Shown: piece after piece, positions 52,960 to 64,000 of the stretch
How positions within the stretch are numbered: the stretch's first letter is position 1
How the letters are laid out: each line of letters starts with the position of its first letter
DNA from: Fasciola hepatica
Lineage: Eukaryota > Platyhelminthes > Trematoda > Plagiorchiida > Fasciolidae
Length of the DNA: 64,000 bases
Direction of reading: 5' to 3'
Assembly: GCA_948099385.1 (NCBI GenBank)
Contig: CANUEZ040000047.1
Span: 28,476,501 to 28,540,500 of the forward strand
The notes under the pieces: generated by a model
Database searches by the model: none
What the model was told of the DNA's origin: nothing
Seen by the model: the letters and a program-made list of their open reading frames with translations, nothing else
Translations under genes and position numbers: made by a program

Positions 52960-55900
52960 CTACAAATCAAAACGGGTAACTATGGTTAAACCATCGAAAT
53001 ATGCTCTCTACATCAGGTGAGAAAATGGTAGCACAAAAAAGGACTACACAAAACTCAAAGGCCGAGTGAGAAAAAATAAAAGATTCGCAGAATAAAAAGC
53101 GTACCTCGAGGTTACGCAGGTACGTGCTTTGGTGCGAAATAACTTTCATTGTTTCGGTGTACTCTTAAAAAATTGGTTCCAAAGCAGAGCATTTAAGGAT
53201 AACAATAAAAATAATAGTTTTTTCGGATAACCCCGAGGCATACTGCAACACAAGATGAACCAGTACAATAAGAAGCAGAATGGGAATTTCAAGAGGGTGA
53301 TTCAAGTATGTGCACTCGATATAGTGTAGGAGAAATTATTTCGGCTACTCGTTATGGTGGCGCCCGGCAACTTTGAACTCTAGGTTGGGTGGCCAAGCCG
53401 GCCGAGTCCAGGTGGAACCGGTTGGAAGTACTAGACTTCCACTTAAATATTACAAAACTGGGGACTGCGCAACTAGTGAATCAAATAAAACTGACGGAAA
53501 TTTTGTGTACCTTGAGAAAAAGATTCCAAGGGAGATGTAAACCAGCCATAGAGCTCTGCAGTATATGGAACGGCTTAGGATTGGATATCAGACGATGAAA
53601 GGGGTGAAATTTTGAACGAAGAACAAGAAAAATCGTTTGAAGATTACCTTTATAACGTTTAGCCACCGACTGTCGGCTGAGTTAGTTAAATACCCGGTGC
53701 AGTACCCATCTGTAGAGAGAGGTTGCCTAGATGGTGGTGCAAGAAGTGGCCGGATTTAAACAGGTAATCTTTGAGCAGATTGTTCAGTTCCAGAAAAGTG
53801 GAACATGATAAACCAACATGGAATTGGGAACCGGGCAAGAGACCATTGTATGATGGGTAGCCACGATGGGGGCAGATACATGGTTTGCAAGTGGGATGAG
53901 TATTCAAATGACAAGTTAGCAGTTACGCAATGATTAACGTTATCTAAGGGCTGAATATGATGACCAGATGGTTGCAAGGATTGAAATTGTCCAAGAGGAT
54001 TCACCAAGATGGAATACCGGATATGAAAAAACGCCAAACAATTGATGGATACAGTTTCAAAAATGGGCGGTGAGCTAATTGTCCAGTAAAATACTATTTA
54101 TTATCGTTCTTTGCAGAAGGTGGATCACGCGATGGCGGCAAATCAAGGTGCTGCGATGCGGATATCTCTCAGATATGAATATATGAGGACGGCATTGCAC
54201 TTTGCAAAGCGAGGATATTGCAATGCTACAGCCGTGTGTGGGCGAACCGTAGGACTGACAGAGAGAGAGCGAACTGTCTCAATACGGTTGACTGCTGGGA
54301 TGCTCAGGAGACAAGTGTTCCTCAGTAAAATATGCGGCTTGGACATTGTGGAACGAAAGTCTATGGCAACATCAAGTGTGACCTTTCTCTAGTAAGTCGG
54401 TAAACGTGTGTTTTATATCGGGGATTGGCTAAGTGTGCCAGTGGGACAAGTGAATGGGTCGGCAGGAATCGTCTAGAAAGAATAACCATGAACGGTACGC
54501 CGAGCACAGTAACGATCTTTTAAACCCGCGATAATTACTCGCCAAGAAAAGTAGATTTTGACGGGCGTAAAAGGCGGTTAGTTAAGATGGCGAAGATGGA
54601 GACAAGTACGATGAAAGATAGGCGATAACTGGGGGAGATAGTGGAAAGAGTGCAGCATTTCTGGTGTACAAATGGTGTTTTTTTGCCGCAACCGGTGCCG
54701 GTGGACGGGGATGACCGTGCTCTGGTCACCCAACCTGAAAACATTTTTGGTGGCAGGAGGTACGATCAGCCATCCTAGCTACGCCCGCACATCGTTGCAG
54801 ACATCCTGCAAGCCCGATGTGCGCCGGCCAAAGCGGCCGATCTGACGGCGCTCCGCACCGGCGGGGTCCGCTTGATTGATGTTGACGTTGTCATATAGCC
54901 GCAGAGATCGAATGGACCAGGAGCTTGTGACCTGTTTGCAAGGGTTCCTGGAGAGCAGGGCCAATGTGGTGGTGACGGAAGAATGGGCAAGGGTTTTGCC
55001 GAGCCATCAAAGGAGAGATACACATCTGTGTTTGTCTGGAAAAATAAAAATGCAAAAATATAGTCTGGGATGCTCCCAGCTGGGTATCAACGGCCAGTGA
55101 TGAAAAGAAACCTCTAGTATCCAAAAATTAACACTACTTTTAAATGATGCAGGCCACGAGCGAATGAGGGAAGGCAGGAATGAAAAGAATAGCGAAGGCA
55201 ACGAGGGAGGGTAATGATGATTTTGTGCTTAATGGTGGTCGCCGGAATGGGATTGTGGGATGAAATGCCAGGGCGAAATATGAGAAGAGAAATTAGTCCA
55301 GTTTGGACCGAGAAAAGTGAATTCGGTATGATGTAGATAACGGATAAGATTTGGGGCTAACTCGTCTTCAACAGTGAATCCAGAACATGGGTGGGCAAGA
55401 AAGAAGCTCTAGGCCTAGGGGTTATAGTTGCCACAATGAGTGAATGTTATCTAGGCGAAAGATTGCTACAGAAAATGATGGAATAAATGAACCTTAATGA
55501 CAGTCGATAAGTGAGCCAATTACGATTATGCTGAGGCCAAGGCACTTAAAAGTGATAAATTGAACGGTAGAAATTTGGAAAGGTAAGAGCTACGAGGTTC
55601 AGAGGTGAGGTTGAGACCGGATTTAAAGTAACCTCTCTGTAGAATAAAAAGCGAAAGCCCGCGTGAAGACGTGGAATCAAATCAGCTGGAGGATAGTATG
55701 CGGGTAGTTAGTGGGATCTGCAGCCTGTTGTCATAAATGGAGGTTGAATTACCCCGATGAGCCACTACAAGTATAGGAATTGTGACTTGGCCTCCTTCAG
55801 TGGAAAGCCTAGCAAATGGGAAGGGAAGCAAAGAGGCTGTAGACCTTGGGCTATGGTTGCCACTTTGATTGGGTGTTATCTTGGTGGATGAAATGACGTA

Positions 55901-56100
55901 GCAAAACGCAAGGTTGTGCACGAGAGAATGATGAGACATGAGTGATATACGGCAACTTGTGTGGTACGTGGGTCTCGTGGTCCCTGACTCACACCCGCGT
56001 GTCAGTAGACCAAACCAACTTCTTACTCTTGCTGTTCCGAAGTATACAAGTCATTGATGAATACGAATGTCAGTACATCAAGTAATTTGTTTAATTCCTC
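52960..56100 (-). mobile_element. probable long 3' region of the second younger-family LINE copy
   Basis: This region has no coding blocks and the same plus-strand purine-rich composition as 38320-41430, and it lies directly downstream (minus sense) of the decayed relative at 56100-57500. It is therefore read as that copy's long 3' region. Base-level homology to 38320-41430 could not be confirmed by eye. Confidence 0.35.
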
Positions 56101-57500
56101 TTTAAATCTCGGTGGGTGGCGTGTTGCACGGATATTTTGTGGAAGCTTAGTCCACATTCATAAATATCTAACAATAAGGAAGTTGGACCTTAGGCTGAGT
56201 TTCGAGGACGGCACAGTGATCGAATGACTGCTGTGCTGTTACGAATACTTCGAGTTTATTGGGTCTTGTTCCAAAAGAGGGGGGGTGGGTCTTTGCAGGA
56301 ACAACGTTTAAATATTTAGTGGATAAAGGACAGGTTGTTCTTTATTCGTCGGATGCAAAGAGGCTCGCGGTGTAGCAGGTCACAGTGATATTTATAGTTG
56401 AGACTAGACGAATAGCCAACTGTTTGTTTGGTAAAGGTGCGCTGAACATTTTCAGTGGCAGTCCTGTCAATCTGGTGCATGTTAGAGCCAACCATTGAAC
56501 TATGCTCTAGCAATAGTCTAAAGTGTGTTGTCTAGACAATGAATTTACTTTCACGCAAACGGAATGTTTTGTGAACTAGTCCTATTGACCTGCTGGACCT
56601 AGCAATTTGAGTGTCTGTTTGCTCCGAGAAGTTCAGCGAACAGGAGTAATATATGACAATGTCACATACTGATGATTTGTTAGGGATCAGATGACCACCC
56701 ATACTAAAATTTTCGAGAGGGACATGACAACTGTATGTAAGAATGCGGCTTTTGTCCTCCGAAAACTTCATTACCCAATCTGTACACCTCGAATTGAGCA
56801 TCCGTTAGTCCTCCGATATTTTCGCTATAGTATTACCTAGTGAATTTTGCTCGGAGTTGTCCAACAACTTTACTTCATCAGCAAATAAAAACGGCGTTCC
56901 ATGTCGAACTACGATAAATATATCATTCATGTGCACGAGGAACAACAACGGTCTCAGTACACTACCTCGGATCACGCCGCTGGTTACAGGGCTGGGTGTG
57001 GTAACTTTGCCATCAACGGTTACCACTTGGCTGCGCGAGGACAAGTACGATTCTAGTCAGGCACAAAGAGGGTCAACAGTGCCATATGTTTTGGCCTTTG
57101 ACAACAAACGAATATGAGACGCTTGGTCGGGGCTCTAGACATGCCGAAAAAGACTGAGATCACGGTCTCATCATCATCGTAATAAAGTTCAGAAAGTCAG
57201 TCGTACAAGTTGCGCAGGATCCATGTTTTAGGAGAGCGTGCTGACCTTCTCTTATGAGGTCATTTTCTAGGAGGTGACCTGTTAGTTTACCTTTTATTAA
57301 TCCCTCCATAATCCTCGATACTGCTCGGGTGTGATTCACAGACTGGCAGTTAAACGGGTCTTTCCTTGTTTCCTTTCTTTAACCAAAGAGGGACCTGCAT
57401 TGTCAACGGGCAATGGGAAAGAGGTACAGTGTTCAAAATATAAATTTTGACAGAGCCTTGAGCCGGGATTTGCCAGGAAACTGGAAGATAGACCGCTGGA
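56100..57500 (-). mobile_element. decayed second copy of the younger LINE family (RT part)
   Basis: Minus-strand reverse transcriptase relic of the same family as 41431-43080. VRHGTPFLFAD, PVTSGVI and VQRTFTK are shared, and the same VIxGS variant is present. The catalytic box reads FADE rather than FADD. Frames are broken at many places (57044-56805, 56801-56532 and 56513-56316 are separate pieces). Confidence 0.82.
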
Positions 57501-58125
57501 TAATGCGAAACATTTCAGGACGCTAGTCTTTACTGCTTCTTGGCCGTTGAATCACCGGTGATCTGGAACGTAGACTGCTGGACCTTGGGAGATGGTTGGG
57601 TTTCGGGGCAGTTCTTTTAACTTGAGTGGCACGAAAGATCCTTTCATGGGAAATCCGTCGAAAATCAGGCAGCGAGATTTATGAACCACTTGCTGCGCAT
57701 GAACTTACCGCGGCCGTAAGCGTTCACCAAGACAGGTCACAGTACTTGGGGCTCGAGCCAATAAAGCAATCCAGATTCTCGCAGGAGTGGATGTCTAGAT
57801 GAATCCAACCGGGCCATGGATCCCGTGTTTACGTTATATTTCTGTTGTTTACTCTGAAGATGAAACAGGGATCAGGTAAAATCCACTGTGTGGAGAGTGT
57901 AGCAGTCCCACTGTCACGAGCTAACTACTTTTCCAAGTCTAGTCCCCCCCATGAGTGCCACAAATGCAGGCAATGCTTAGATGAGATGTTAGCAGCGGTG
58001 GGAAATGAGGGGAATAAAATGGGCATGGTAGAGAGGGGGTGTCAGAGAGAGTTAGAGACAGGTAGAATACCAATAGAAATTGATAACAGAAGAGGAAAGG
58101 ACGGTGCTTCCGGTGTTCTAACTGA
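57501..58125. other. no recognised features
   Basis: A 133-codon plus-strand frame at 57845-58246 has no recognisable domain and overlaps a minus-strand LINE fragment at its end, so it is not called as a gene. Nothing else was recognised. Confidence 0.4.
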
Positions 58126-58400
58126 ACGATATAGATTCAAATGCACTCAGGGAACGCATCAAGCCAGCGGGGGTCTGACCTTGCCTTTAAGCCTGCCACC
58201 GACGTGGCAGACACCATCTCAGCAAGCAACGCGCTCCAAGGGTTGACAACGCCGTAGGCAAAGAAATTTCCGCTTATATTTTAATGCACTCGGTTGGACG
58301 AGCTCGAACCCGTATCCTCTGAGTGTTGAATCCCACCCCAGTACCAACAACGGCTCCTGTGTGATAATTTGCTTTATTATTTATCTAAAGGCCTCTATCA
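58126..58400 (-). mobile_element. CR1-like ORF2 C-terminal fragment
   Basis: On the minus strand near 58280-58130, FFAYGVVNPWSALLAEMVSA followed by TSVAGLKARSD matches the last block of CR1-like ORF2 (FFxxRVVNxWNxLP). A short piece only. Confidence 0.65.
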
Positions 58401-58404
58401 AGTC

Positions 58405-59400
58405 CACTTCAGTTCATTTTAGTTCAGTTTGCACAGGACAGGTAACTGCCAAGGCCAAGAAGTTCAGTTCATTGAAGCTTTTGAGGTGATACACTGCTTC
58501 GAGACTAAAGCCCAATGGACCCCGAATCTTGCATATTTTTGGTTCCTAAAGAAAAATGGCTGGGCAGTGAAGACTTACCAGGCTCGCTACAGAGTGTTCG
58601 GTGAAGCACATAGCAAAAAATCAGATTGTAGTGATAACGGTACAAAAGATGCTAGTACCAGTCGCAGTAATATTCTGGTTAAGAATTTGGCGATGGAGTA
58701 AGTAGAATTCTAAGTGCGTTTCTAGCTTTTGCTTGGAAGAGTCTTCCTTTGGCGCGTCCACTACCCCTTACGGAAGCTCATTCCAAGAAGTAATTGACTT
58801 GACGTGAAAAAATGTTGCCCTGGGAACTTTCGCGGGTGGTGCTTAGATAGTTTCCTAGTATGTCGCTGAAGGGCATCCAGTTGTGGTCTCGTAAAGAATC
58901 GATAGAATGGCCCCTTGGCATTAAAGTGGAAGATCAAGGAAATAGTGCCTCAATGCGACTCATGCACAGAGGTAAGAGTTTGAGTGCAGTCATTCTTGTT
59001 CATTCCCCGCGCGGCCTCTGAGGCCTTTCTCCGAACACGTCTGAGATTGTCACTGTCACGGGCTGGTCCCGAGTGTGCATTTGCCGACCCCATTCTAAGA
59101 TTGAGTGGGCATAAGTGCCTTAAAGAATCCGAAAACCTTCCTTGGTTCGCACAGCACCGGTAGCTGCCAAAGGCAATCGGTAGTCCAGATTTTCTTCGGA
59201 GGAATGCGCATTCGTCTTCACTCACCACTGAAAACTCGGTGGGTTGTTCTCTCTCCTCATTTTAGTAGAATATTTCAAGCATCCAGTTTTGTTAGAAAAG
59301 ATAAGGATGAAGGCATCTCCTCACCTCTTAGGCGAGAGACTATCATTGTGTGATAGTTCTTTCGTAATCAGCAAGTCCCGCTCTGGTTTGAAGGGGAGCT
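58405..59400 (-). mobile_element. CR1-like LINE 3' fragment with TTCAG tail
   Basis: The lower edge carries the plus-strand tail TTCAGTTCATTTTAGTTCAG followed by TTTGCACAGGACAGGTAA, shared with the copies at 35840 and 36818. Above it, near 58840-58700, the minus strand reads KVPRATFFHVKSITSWNELP and APKEDSSKQKLE, the ORF2 C-terminus. The rest is not alignable by eye. Confidence 0.65.
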
Positions 59401-59499
59401 AACACAGTTTCACTCCCGTTGTTCTTCGTCTGTTCTAAAACTCAGCCTCCGAGAATACCTCCTCCCACTTATTGCCTAGCAGTTTCTGAAACTTTCTAA

Positions 59500-60560
59500 G
59501 TCTTCGAAACATACTAACTTTTTGGTCATTCAGCTCCACCACCCAACTACCCCATCGCGAATAAATGCGGACCCCGCTTTTAGTTTTAAACCCACCCTAC
59601 GCAGTTTCATGCCATCGCGTCTACTCTTTTATCTAGGAGACACCGCGAAAGTACCTCAGGCTATCATCTCCGGTAAATCCTTAAGAATATCGAGGGCCTC
59701 ATTAGGGTCTAATCCTAGGCTTCCCCCTTCTAGAGAAAATAGCCCCCTATTCTGCGGCCTTTGGAGGTGGATCTTTCCCCGTCGATGCTCCAACTTTCCA
59801 CTGGCTATCCGCTGCATTCTTCACGATAGACTGTATCTTTTTCGAGGCAAAACCCCCAAAGGTGTACACAGTATTCGAAGCAAGGCCCCAGTATCAATTT
59901 GTACAGAGTAGGCGTACTTCGGCTGGTTTGCAGGAGATTGTTAACTTAGGCCTAAAGGGCTCCCTGTGAGCTCCGTGGGCTGCCAGCTTTCTATGTTATG
60001 CCTACTTAAAGTCTGCAGTCACAAAACCACATAAGTCCACATGTTGTATAGCACCAGTCATGAACGGTCACCTTCCCCTGTTTCTGTTAGGCCTACTTAT
60101 GCGCTGGCTAGTAGGTGAACTTTACCTTTTAGCAGCACATCTCACGTCATGGCCCAATTCAGCAAGTCCTCGATAGTGCCAGCTAGTACCTCCCCCTGAA
60201 CTGATCGACTAACTTCACACAGTCTCCAAAACTAAGACAAGGGGGATTCTTTGCTTGAGCCAAACCTTTTATATGGAGGAAGAATAAAAATGGCCTCAGA
60301 ACTGACCCCCGAGGGAAATCAGTGGTCAAATTTACCGGTTCAGAATTTGGATCTCCAACCCTAACATAAAACCTCCTGTTATTCAGGAAGTCGACTATCC
60401 ACCTACGTAGCCGCACGCCTATCCAATAGATCTGAAGTTTAATCAGCAGCAGTCGGTTGTTCACTGAGTTAAGGGCCTTGCAGAAGTCCAAACAGCAAGC
60501 TTCCACTAATTCTACTTGGCCCAATTGTGTTGTAACTTCCTCAGGCCGGGCTAGTTAGTA
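59500..60560 (-). mobile_element. CR1-like LINE fragment (palm and thumb)
   Basis: Minus strand 60524-60183 gives SVNNRLLLIKLQIYWIGVRL, RRFYVRVGDP, PRGSVLRPFLFFLHI and CLSFGDCVKLVD, a reverse transcriptase palm with a destroyed catalytic box. Below, 59910-59520 has LILGPCFEYCVHLWGFCLEK and LFSLEGGSLG of the thumb. Heavily decayed. Confidence 0.72.
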
Positions 60561-60604
60561 TGCATATGAAAAGCAATGGATACAGCCAATCGAGAGTACA
60601 GAAT

Positions 60605-61760
60605 TTAATCGGCAATATGGATACGCGAGAGGCGCCCACTACTCGGCAGTCCACTTCGTCGAATACCCGCAAAAAATAGGGGGGAAAGCAAATCCTCACC
60701 AAATATCAGCTTCGAGAGGCAATATGAATCTTGGGCTTTTACTGTGCCTTCATGCATCAAATAGAAAAGTTCAGTGATAAGGCACTTAAGACGGATGCTA
60801 GTGCTCACACCTCCCTGTCTGTCTGGTGAACGTGCTCAGAATTCAAAGTCACAGATGATCTCGTTCCACATACGATCTAAGGTCCCCCTGAAATCCCAGA
60901 CCATCCCAAGTTCAGCGACCTGTTCTAACAGCCCGTGCCAGCGGTTTGCTAACTCACTGCTGGTGAAGTTAGATCCAGCTATAGACCTAGATCGAATGAT
61001 TTCCACCCTCTTCCCTTTACCGCTTGTTCGGAGGACTGGAACCACCTGGGACAGACTGTCTGATCCAAGCCCAGAAAATCCATTTTTGCCTTTAGTGTCC
61101 CTGTTAGTACCCCTCGTATCCTTCCATCTTCTGTAGAGATGATTTCTGGGTCCTGGAGCCGCTGCCCGCAGGTCGTGCTCCTCTGACACCCAACCATATG
61201 TGTTGCTTTACTTTGTACGGCGGTCAGGCAGTCGGCATCCCTCATGTAAAAGGACTGCCATGTCTGGATGCAGTTTTCTAAGAAAAACCTCAATACAGAC
61301 AGGCAAGCTGACAATAAAACCTTTGGCTTTAGGCACTATGATGTTGAACTCAATCCGGAAACCTCATCACGCGCCTTTCGTGCAGCTGCTGTACACTGAT
61401 CCGAAAACTTAGTATTAAAAGGCTCAAAGGTCCAAATGTCTGCAACCCTGTTTACTGCATCTATAGCACACCGACCTTGGTCTTGTAAATTCCTCAGGTC
61501 CGTCACCATCTATCGCAACAAGTGGCTTTCCCCAGCATCGGCTGGTGAGCCCCGCTAGTTTGCCCAGTTCAGGGCGGAAATTACGACTCTGCTCATATCC
61601 TCCGCTCCAGAGCCCTCACTAATCTCACATCATCTGCGAAAAGGAAGCACGGTGTGCGGGACTAAGACCAAACGATTCACAAACAGAAGAAACAGAAGTG
61701 GGTTTGTCGAGGATCCTCGTGGTGCTCACTTACTTTTGTGCGGATAGCTCCTGCAAGAGA
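60605..61760 (-). mobile_element. CR1-like LINE fragment, FADD box to 3' end
   Basis: Near 61660-61610 the minus strand reads PCFLFADDVRLV, a kept catalytic box. It continues to RFFLENCIQTWQSFYMRDAD (61290 downward), DGRIRGVLTGTLKAK and RTSGKGKRVEIIRSRSIAGS, and ends in the 3' untranslated block near 60660 (CGTCGAATACCCGCAAAAAA) shared with 35940 and 36930. It is the same family as copies B and C. Confidence 0.72.
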
Positions 61761-62159
61761 ACGAGCCGGTGCCGAGTGACTTATGTCCACGAGGGGCGGC
61801 TGGATGCAAAACCCGAAAAACAGTGAAATCTGATTCGTTTTCCGGTTGCGGAGGCCGTAGACGGGCAGTGACCCTAACCGCCCATCATCCGACTTGGCAA
61901 TAATGACATGTGTTTTCAGCTGTCCTTCAAAGAGAGAGCACCACCATGGACACGAAACTGGAGCAAGGAACCGTTTTGAGAACCCTGTGCCCGGACGTTG
62001 CAGGATATGTCCAAACTACCGCGTTTGTCGGCGGTAGAGGAAACCTGACAGCTTTTGGCGGCAAGGCATAGTGTTTTTATCGACTCCTTAGAAAGCTCTT
62101 GGTGCTAAGCCAATTTCAAACTCACTCGCTGACCCCAGTGGTCACGACAGCTTCCCCGA

Positions 62160-62900
62160 GACACTCAACCAGTGACGTTTTTCAATTCAGTGCCTGCTAC
62201 CTACACTAACGTAAAACGTTCTATGCGTAAGATATCCTTTAGCTGTTCCCGAATCAGTCCACTTTTACCAAATAATCTCAGCTTTATTAGCAGAAGCCTG
62301 TGGCTTACTGAGTCAAAGGCTTTGCCAAGTTCAAGAAAACAACTAATTGTTAACCTCCATGAAGTCCTCAAGCGATCTCATCTAGGAAACTCAGGAGATT
62401 AGTTAAGCGTGACCCGCTTCGTAGAAGTCCATGCTGAGCTTGGTAAAGTGCGAAATTCTCCGGTAGATGCTCGCAGACGTGCGCCCGGATAATCTTCTAC
62501 GAAACTTTGCACGGGAAGCTTCACAGGTTAACCGGTTCATGATTTCTCATTTCACGCCTTGGTCTCCTTTTATGCCCGGCCACCACAGTCGTATTTTTCC
62601 GGTCCTGCGGCAGTCTTCCATGATCAGCCTCGAGTTGCACAAAACGGAAGTGGTCGAAATCAAAAGCTCCTCCAGATCTTCGTGTTGCATGGTAGTACCT
62701 TTGGTTCCCAACTCTATACTATGCACTTTTGGTCCGGGAGAGGCAGTTCACGGGACAGCTTCCAGCGAGGTGCCCCAGGTGTGGCGCCAGGGCTGTGTTG
62801 TTCCTGATCTGTACAAAGGACCTAAGGAAGTTTTGGGTGTCTTGATCCCGTGTTCAAAGATGATCTTGGGGTTATGGGGGGAATCTTCCTCGAGCTGACT
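62160..62900 (-). mobile_element. CR1-like LINE fragment (RT fingers)
   Basis: The minus strand gives IRAHVCEHLPENFALYQAQH followed by GFLRSGSRLTNLLSFLDE and QLVVFLNLAKPLTQ, i.e. reverse transcriptase boxes up to the first catalytic region (FxDxxKAFD, here FLNLAKPL with the Asp lost). Many stops. Confidence 0.68.
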
Positions 62901-64000
62901 ACTGGAAGACTTGATCAGAACACGAGAGCGGAACTAAACTTGGGAGCTGTCTCCAAACGGAGTTCAGAGCAAACAGCTGTCCCAGAGTGGAGAGCATGAG
63001 ACGCTCGACACTTCGGCGAACGGTTTTTCGGGTTGATGGAGGCTGCTGAGATCATGGAAGATCTTAACCTGTACGTGCCTGAAGCCTTCAAGCTTACCCA
63101 AGAATTCCATGCGGCAGGAGCCAAAGGTAGTAAACGGATGTTTAAATCGCATCAAACAGTCGGGTTTCGGGACGTAAAAAGTGTTCTATCACTTTTCATG
63201 TCAGGAGCATGGCCCACCTGGAGTGCCGGGTTCAGGCCTGGGCAGGAAACTGGAGGTAGACAAGCAGCCTTTGGAAACCGGCCAAAGACAGCTTGTCAGG
63301 ATGGCCAGTGGGCCGCAAAGCAAGGTATACAAAGAAAGCCTCGAAGCCCCCGGCCAATTCCAGCTAAATAGGAGTCTCCCAAAAGAAGACCTGATGGGGG
63401 AGGTTCACATAACTCACTGGGTTGTCCGGAACCGTCAGGCATTTACCAGTCTAAAGTCAAAACTCAATCCTCAGAGGACAACAACATGGACTGATGAGAG
63501 CCAGGGAAACCAGATTCTTCTGTGCATATTTATTGTCTCCCCGTTTAAGTAACCGCAGGGGCAAACTACTGCCCCAGGCATGGCAGCAAGCGGCATCGTT
63601 GTTTTTGGACGACTGCTGGATGGTTGCCGGTTTAAGGACTCCTCGGACTGCCACCAGCCAAACAAAGGTTCCCCCGTCTTGTCTTTTGGAAGCAGCTCAC
63701 TCTGTCCATTTCTTCCTTCCTTTTTGGACGCGTCATCTCTGCTACCCCGCCGAACCATAAAAGACTGCATACTGTCCTTTTTTATTTACTCAGTTATGTC
63801 CGCATGGCACAGTTAGCCTGGCCATTCAAGGCGACTGCCTACCCTTCGGGAGCGATTCAAATTTTCGTTTTCTCCCTTGTGCTCCATAATTCAACAACCA
63901 AGGCATTTGAAGCCACCAATCAGTCGGTCGGAGAAAAGCGGGAAACTTGCGGTCTTTCGGAGCAAATGTCCGGACGTATACTGGATGTAGCCGACGGTCC
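62901..64000. other. right edge, unrecognised open frames
   Basis: Overlapping plus-strand frames at 63033-63371 and 63181-63552, and minus-strand frames at 62915-63155, show no recognisable domain. Given the surroundings they are probably an upstream part of a LINE copy. No claim is made. Confidence 0.35.

Noticed and set aside
57845..58246. 133-codon plus-strand frame as a host gene
   Set aside because: No domain or splice context, and its end overlaps a minus-strand CR1 C-terminal fragment.

Overview
The window looks like nuclear DNA of a parasitic flatworm, most likely a digenean trematode with a large, transposon-rich genome (Fasciola-like in style). The inference rests on the mix of elements: RTE-clade LINEs of the schistosome SR2 type, CR1-like LINEs, a Gypsy element with a VADD-type reverse transcriptase, a BEL/Pao element, long introns filled with these elements, and (TA)n runs. 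The species cannot be named from sequence alone. There are no bacterial operons, rRNA genes, CRISPR arrays or convincing functional tRNA genes.

Two host genes can be supported. The main one is a seven-exon gene on the minus strand, 32987 down to 12802, encoding a GA-binding-protein beta (GABPB/NRF-2 beta) homologue. Exons 1 and 2 carry the conserved N-terminus and the ankyrin repeats. Exons 3-7 were assembled from splice sites whose phases all agree, giving 1737 bp, or 578 codons plus stop. Its introns hold Gypsy, RTE and other repeats. The second gene is on the plus strand, and only its last two exons (1707..1959 and 6577..6673) lie in the window. They encode an unrecognised acidic C-terminus, and the intron between them contains a decayed RTE copy. 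The two genes converge.

Layout. 1-6700: 3' part of the plus-strand gene, with an RTE copy in its last intron. 6700-12800: intergenic, with decayed minus-strand RTE fragments. 12800-33000: the GABPB homologue. Its intron 2 holds a Gypsy element (24470-29800) split by a nearly intact RTE insertion (about 25685-29010), plus RTE subfamily-2 fragments, one pair of which is a 99% identical inverted repeat. 33000-64000: almost entirely retrotransposons on the minus strand. These are a CR1-like LINE (33408-35580), a tandem-like pair of CR1 3' ends (35800-37150), and an old CR1-like copy broken twice, once by a younger LINE (38300-43112, with a clear 5-bp target duplication) and once by a BEL/Pao element with about 98.5% identical LTRs (45280-51859). 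After these come a decayed second copy of the younger LINE family and a field of CR1 fragments to the right end.

No previously undescribed molecular system was found. The best-supported observations are the reassembled GABPB gene, the three-part nested insertion with an in-frame repaired empty site, the almost intact RTE inside Gypsy, and the mismatch between young LTRs and dead coding regions in the BEL element.
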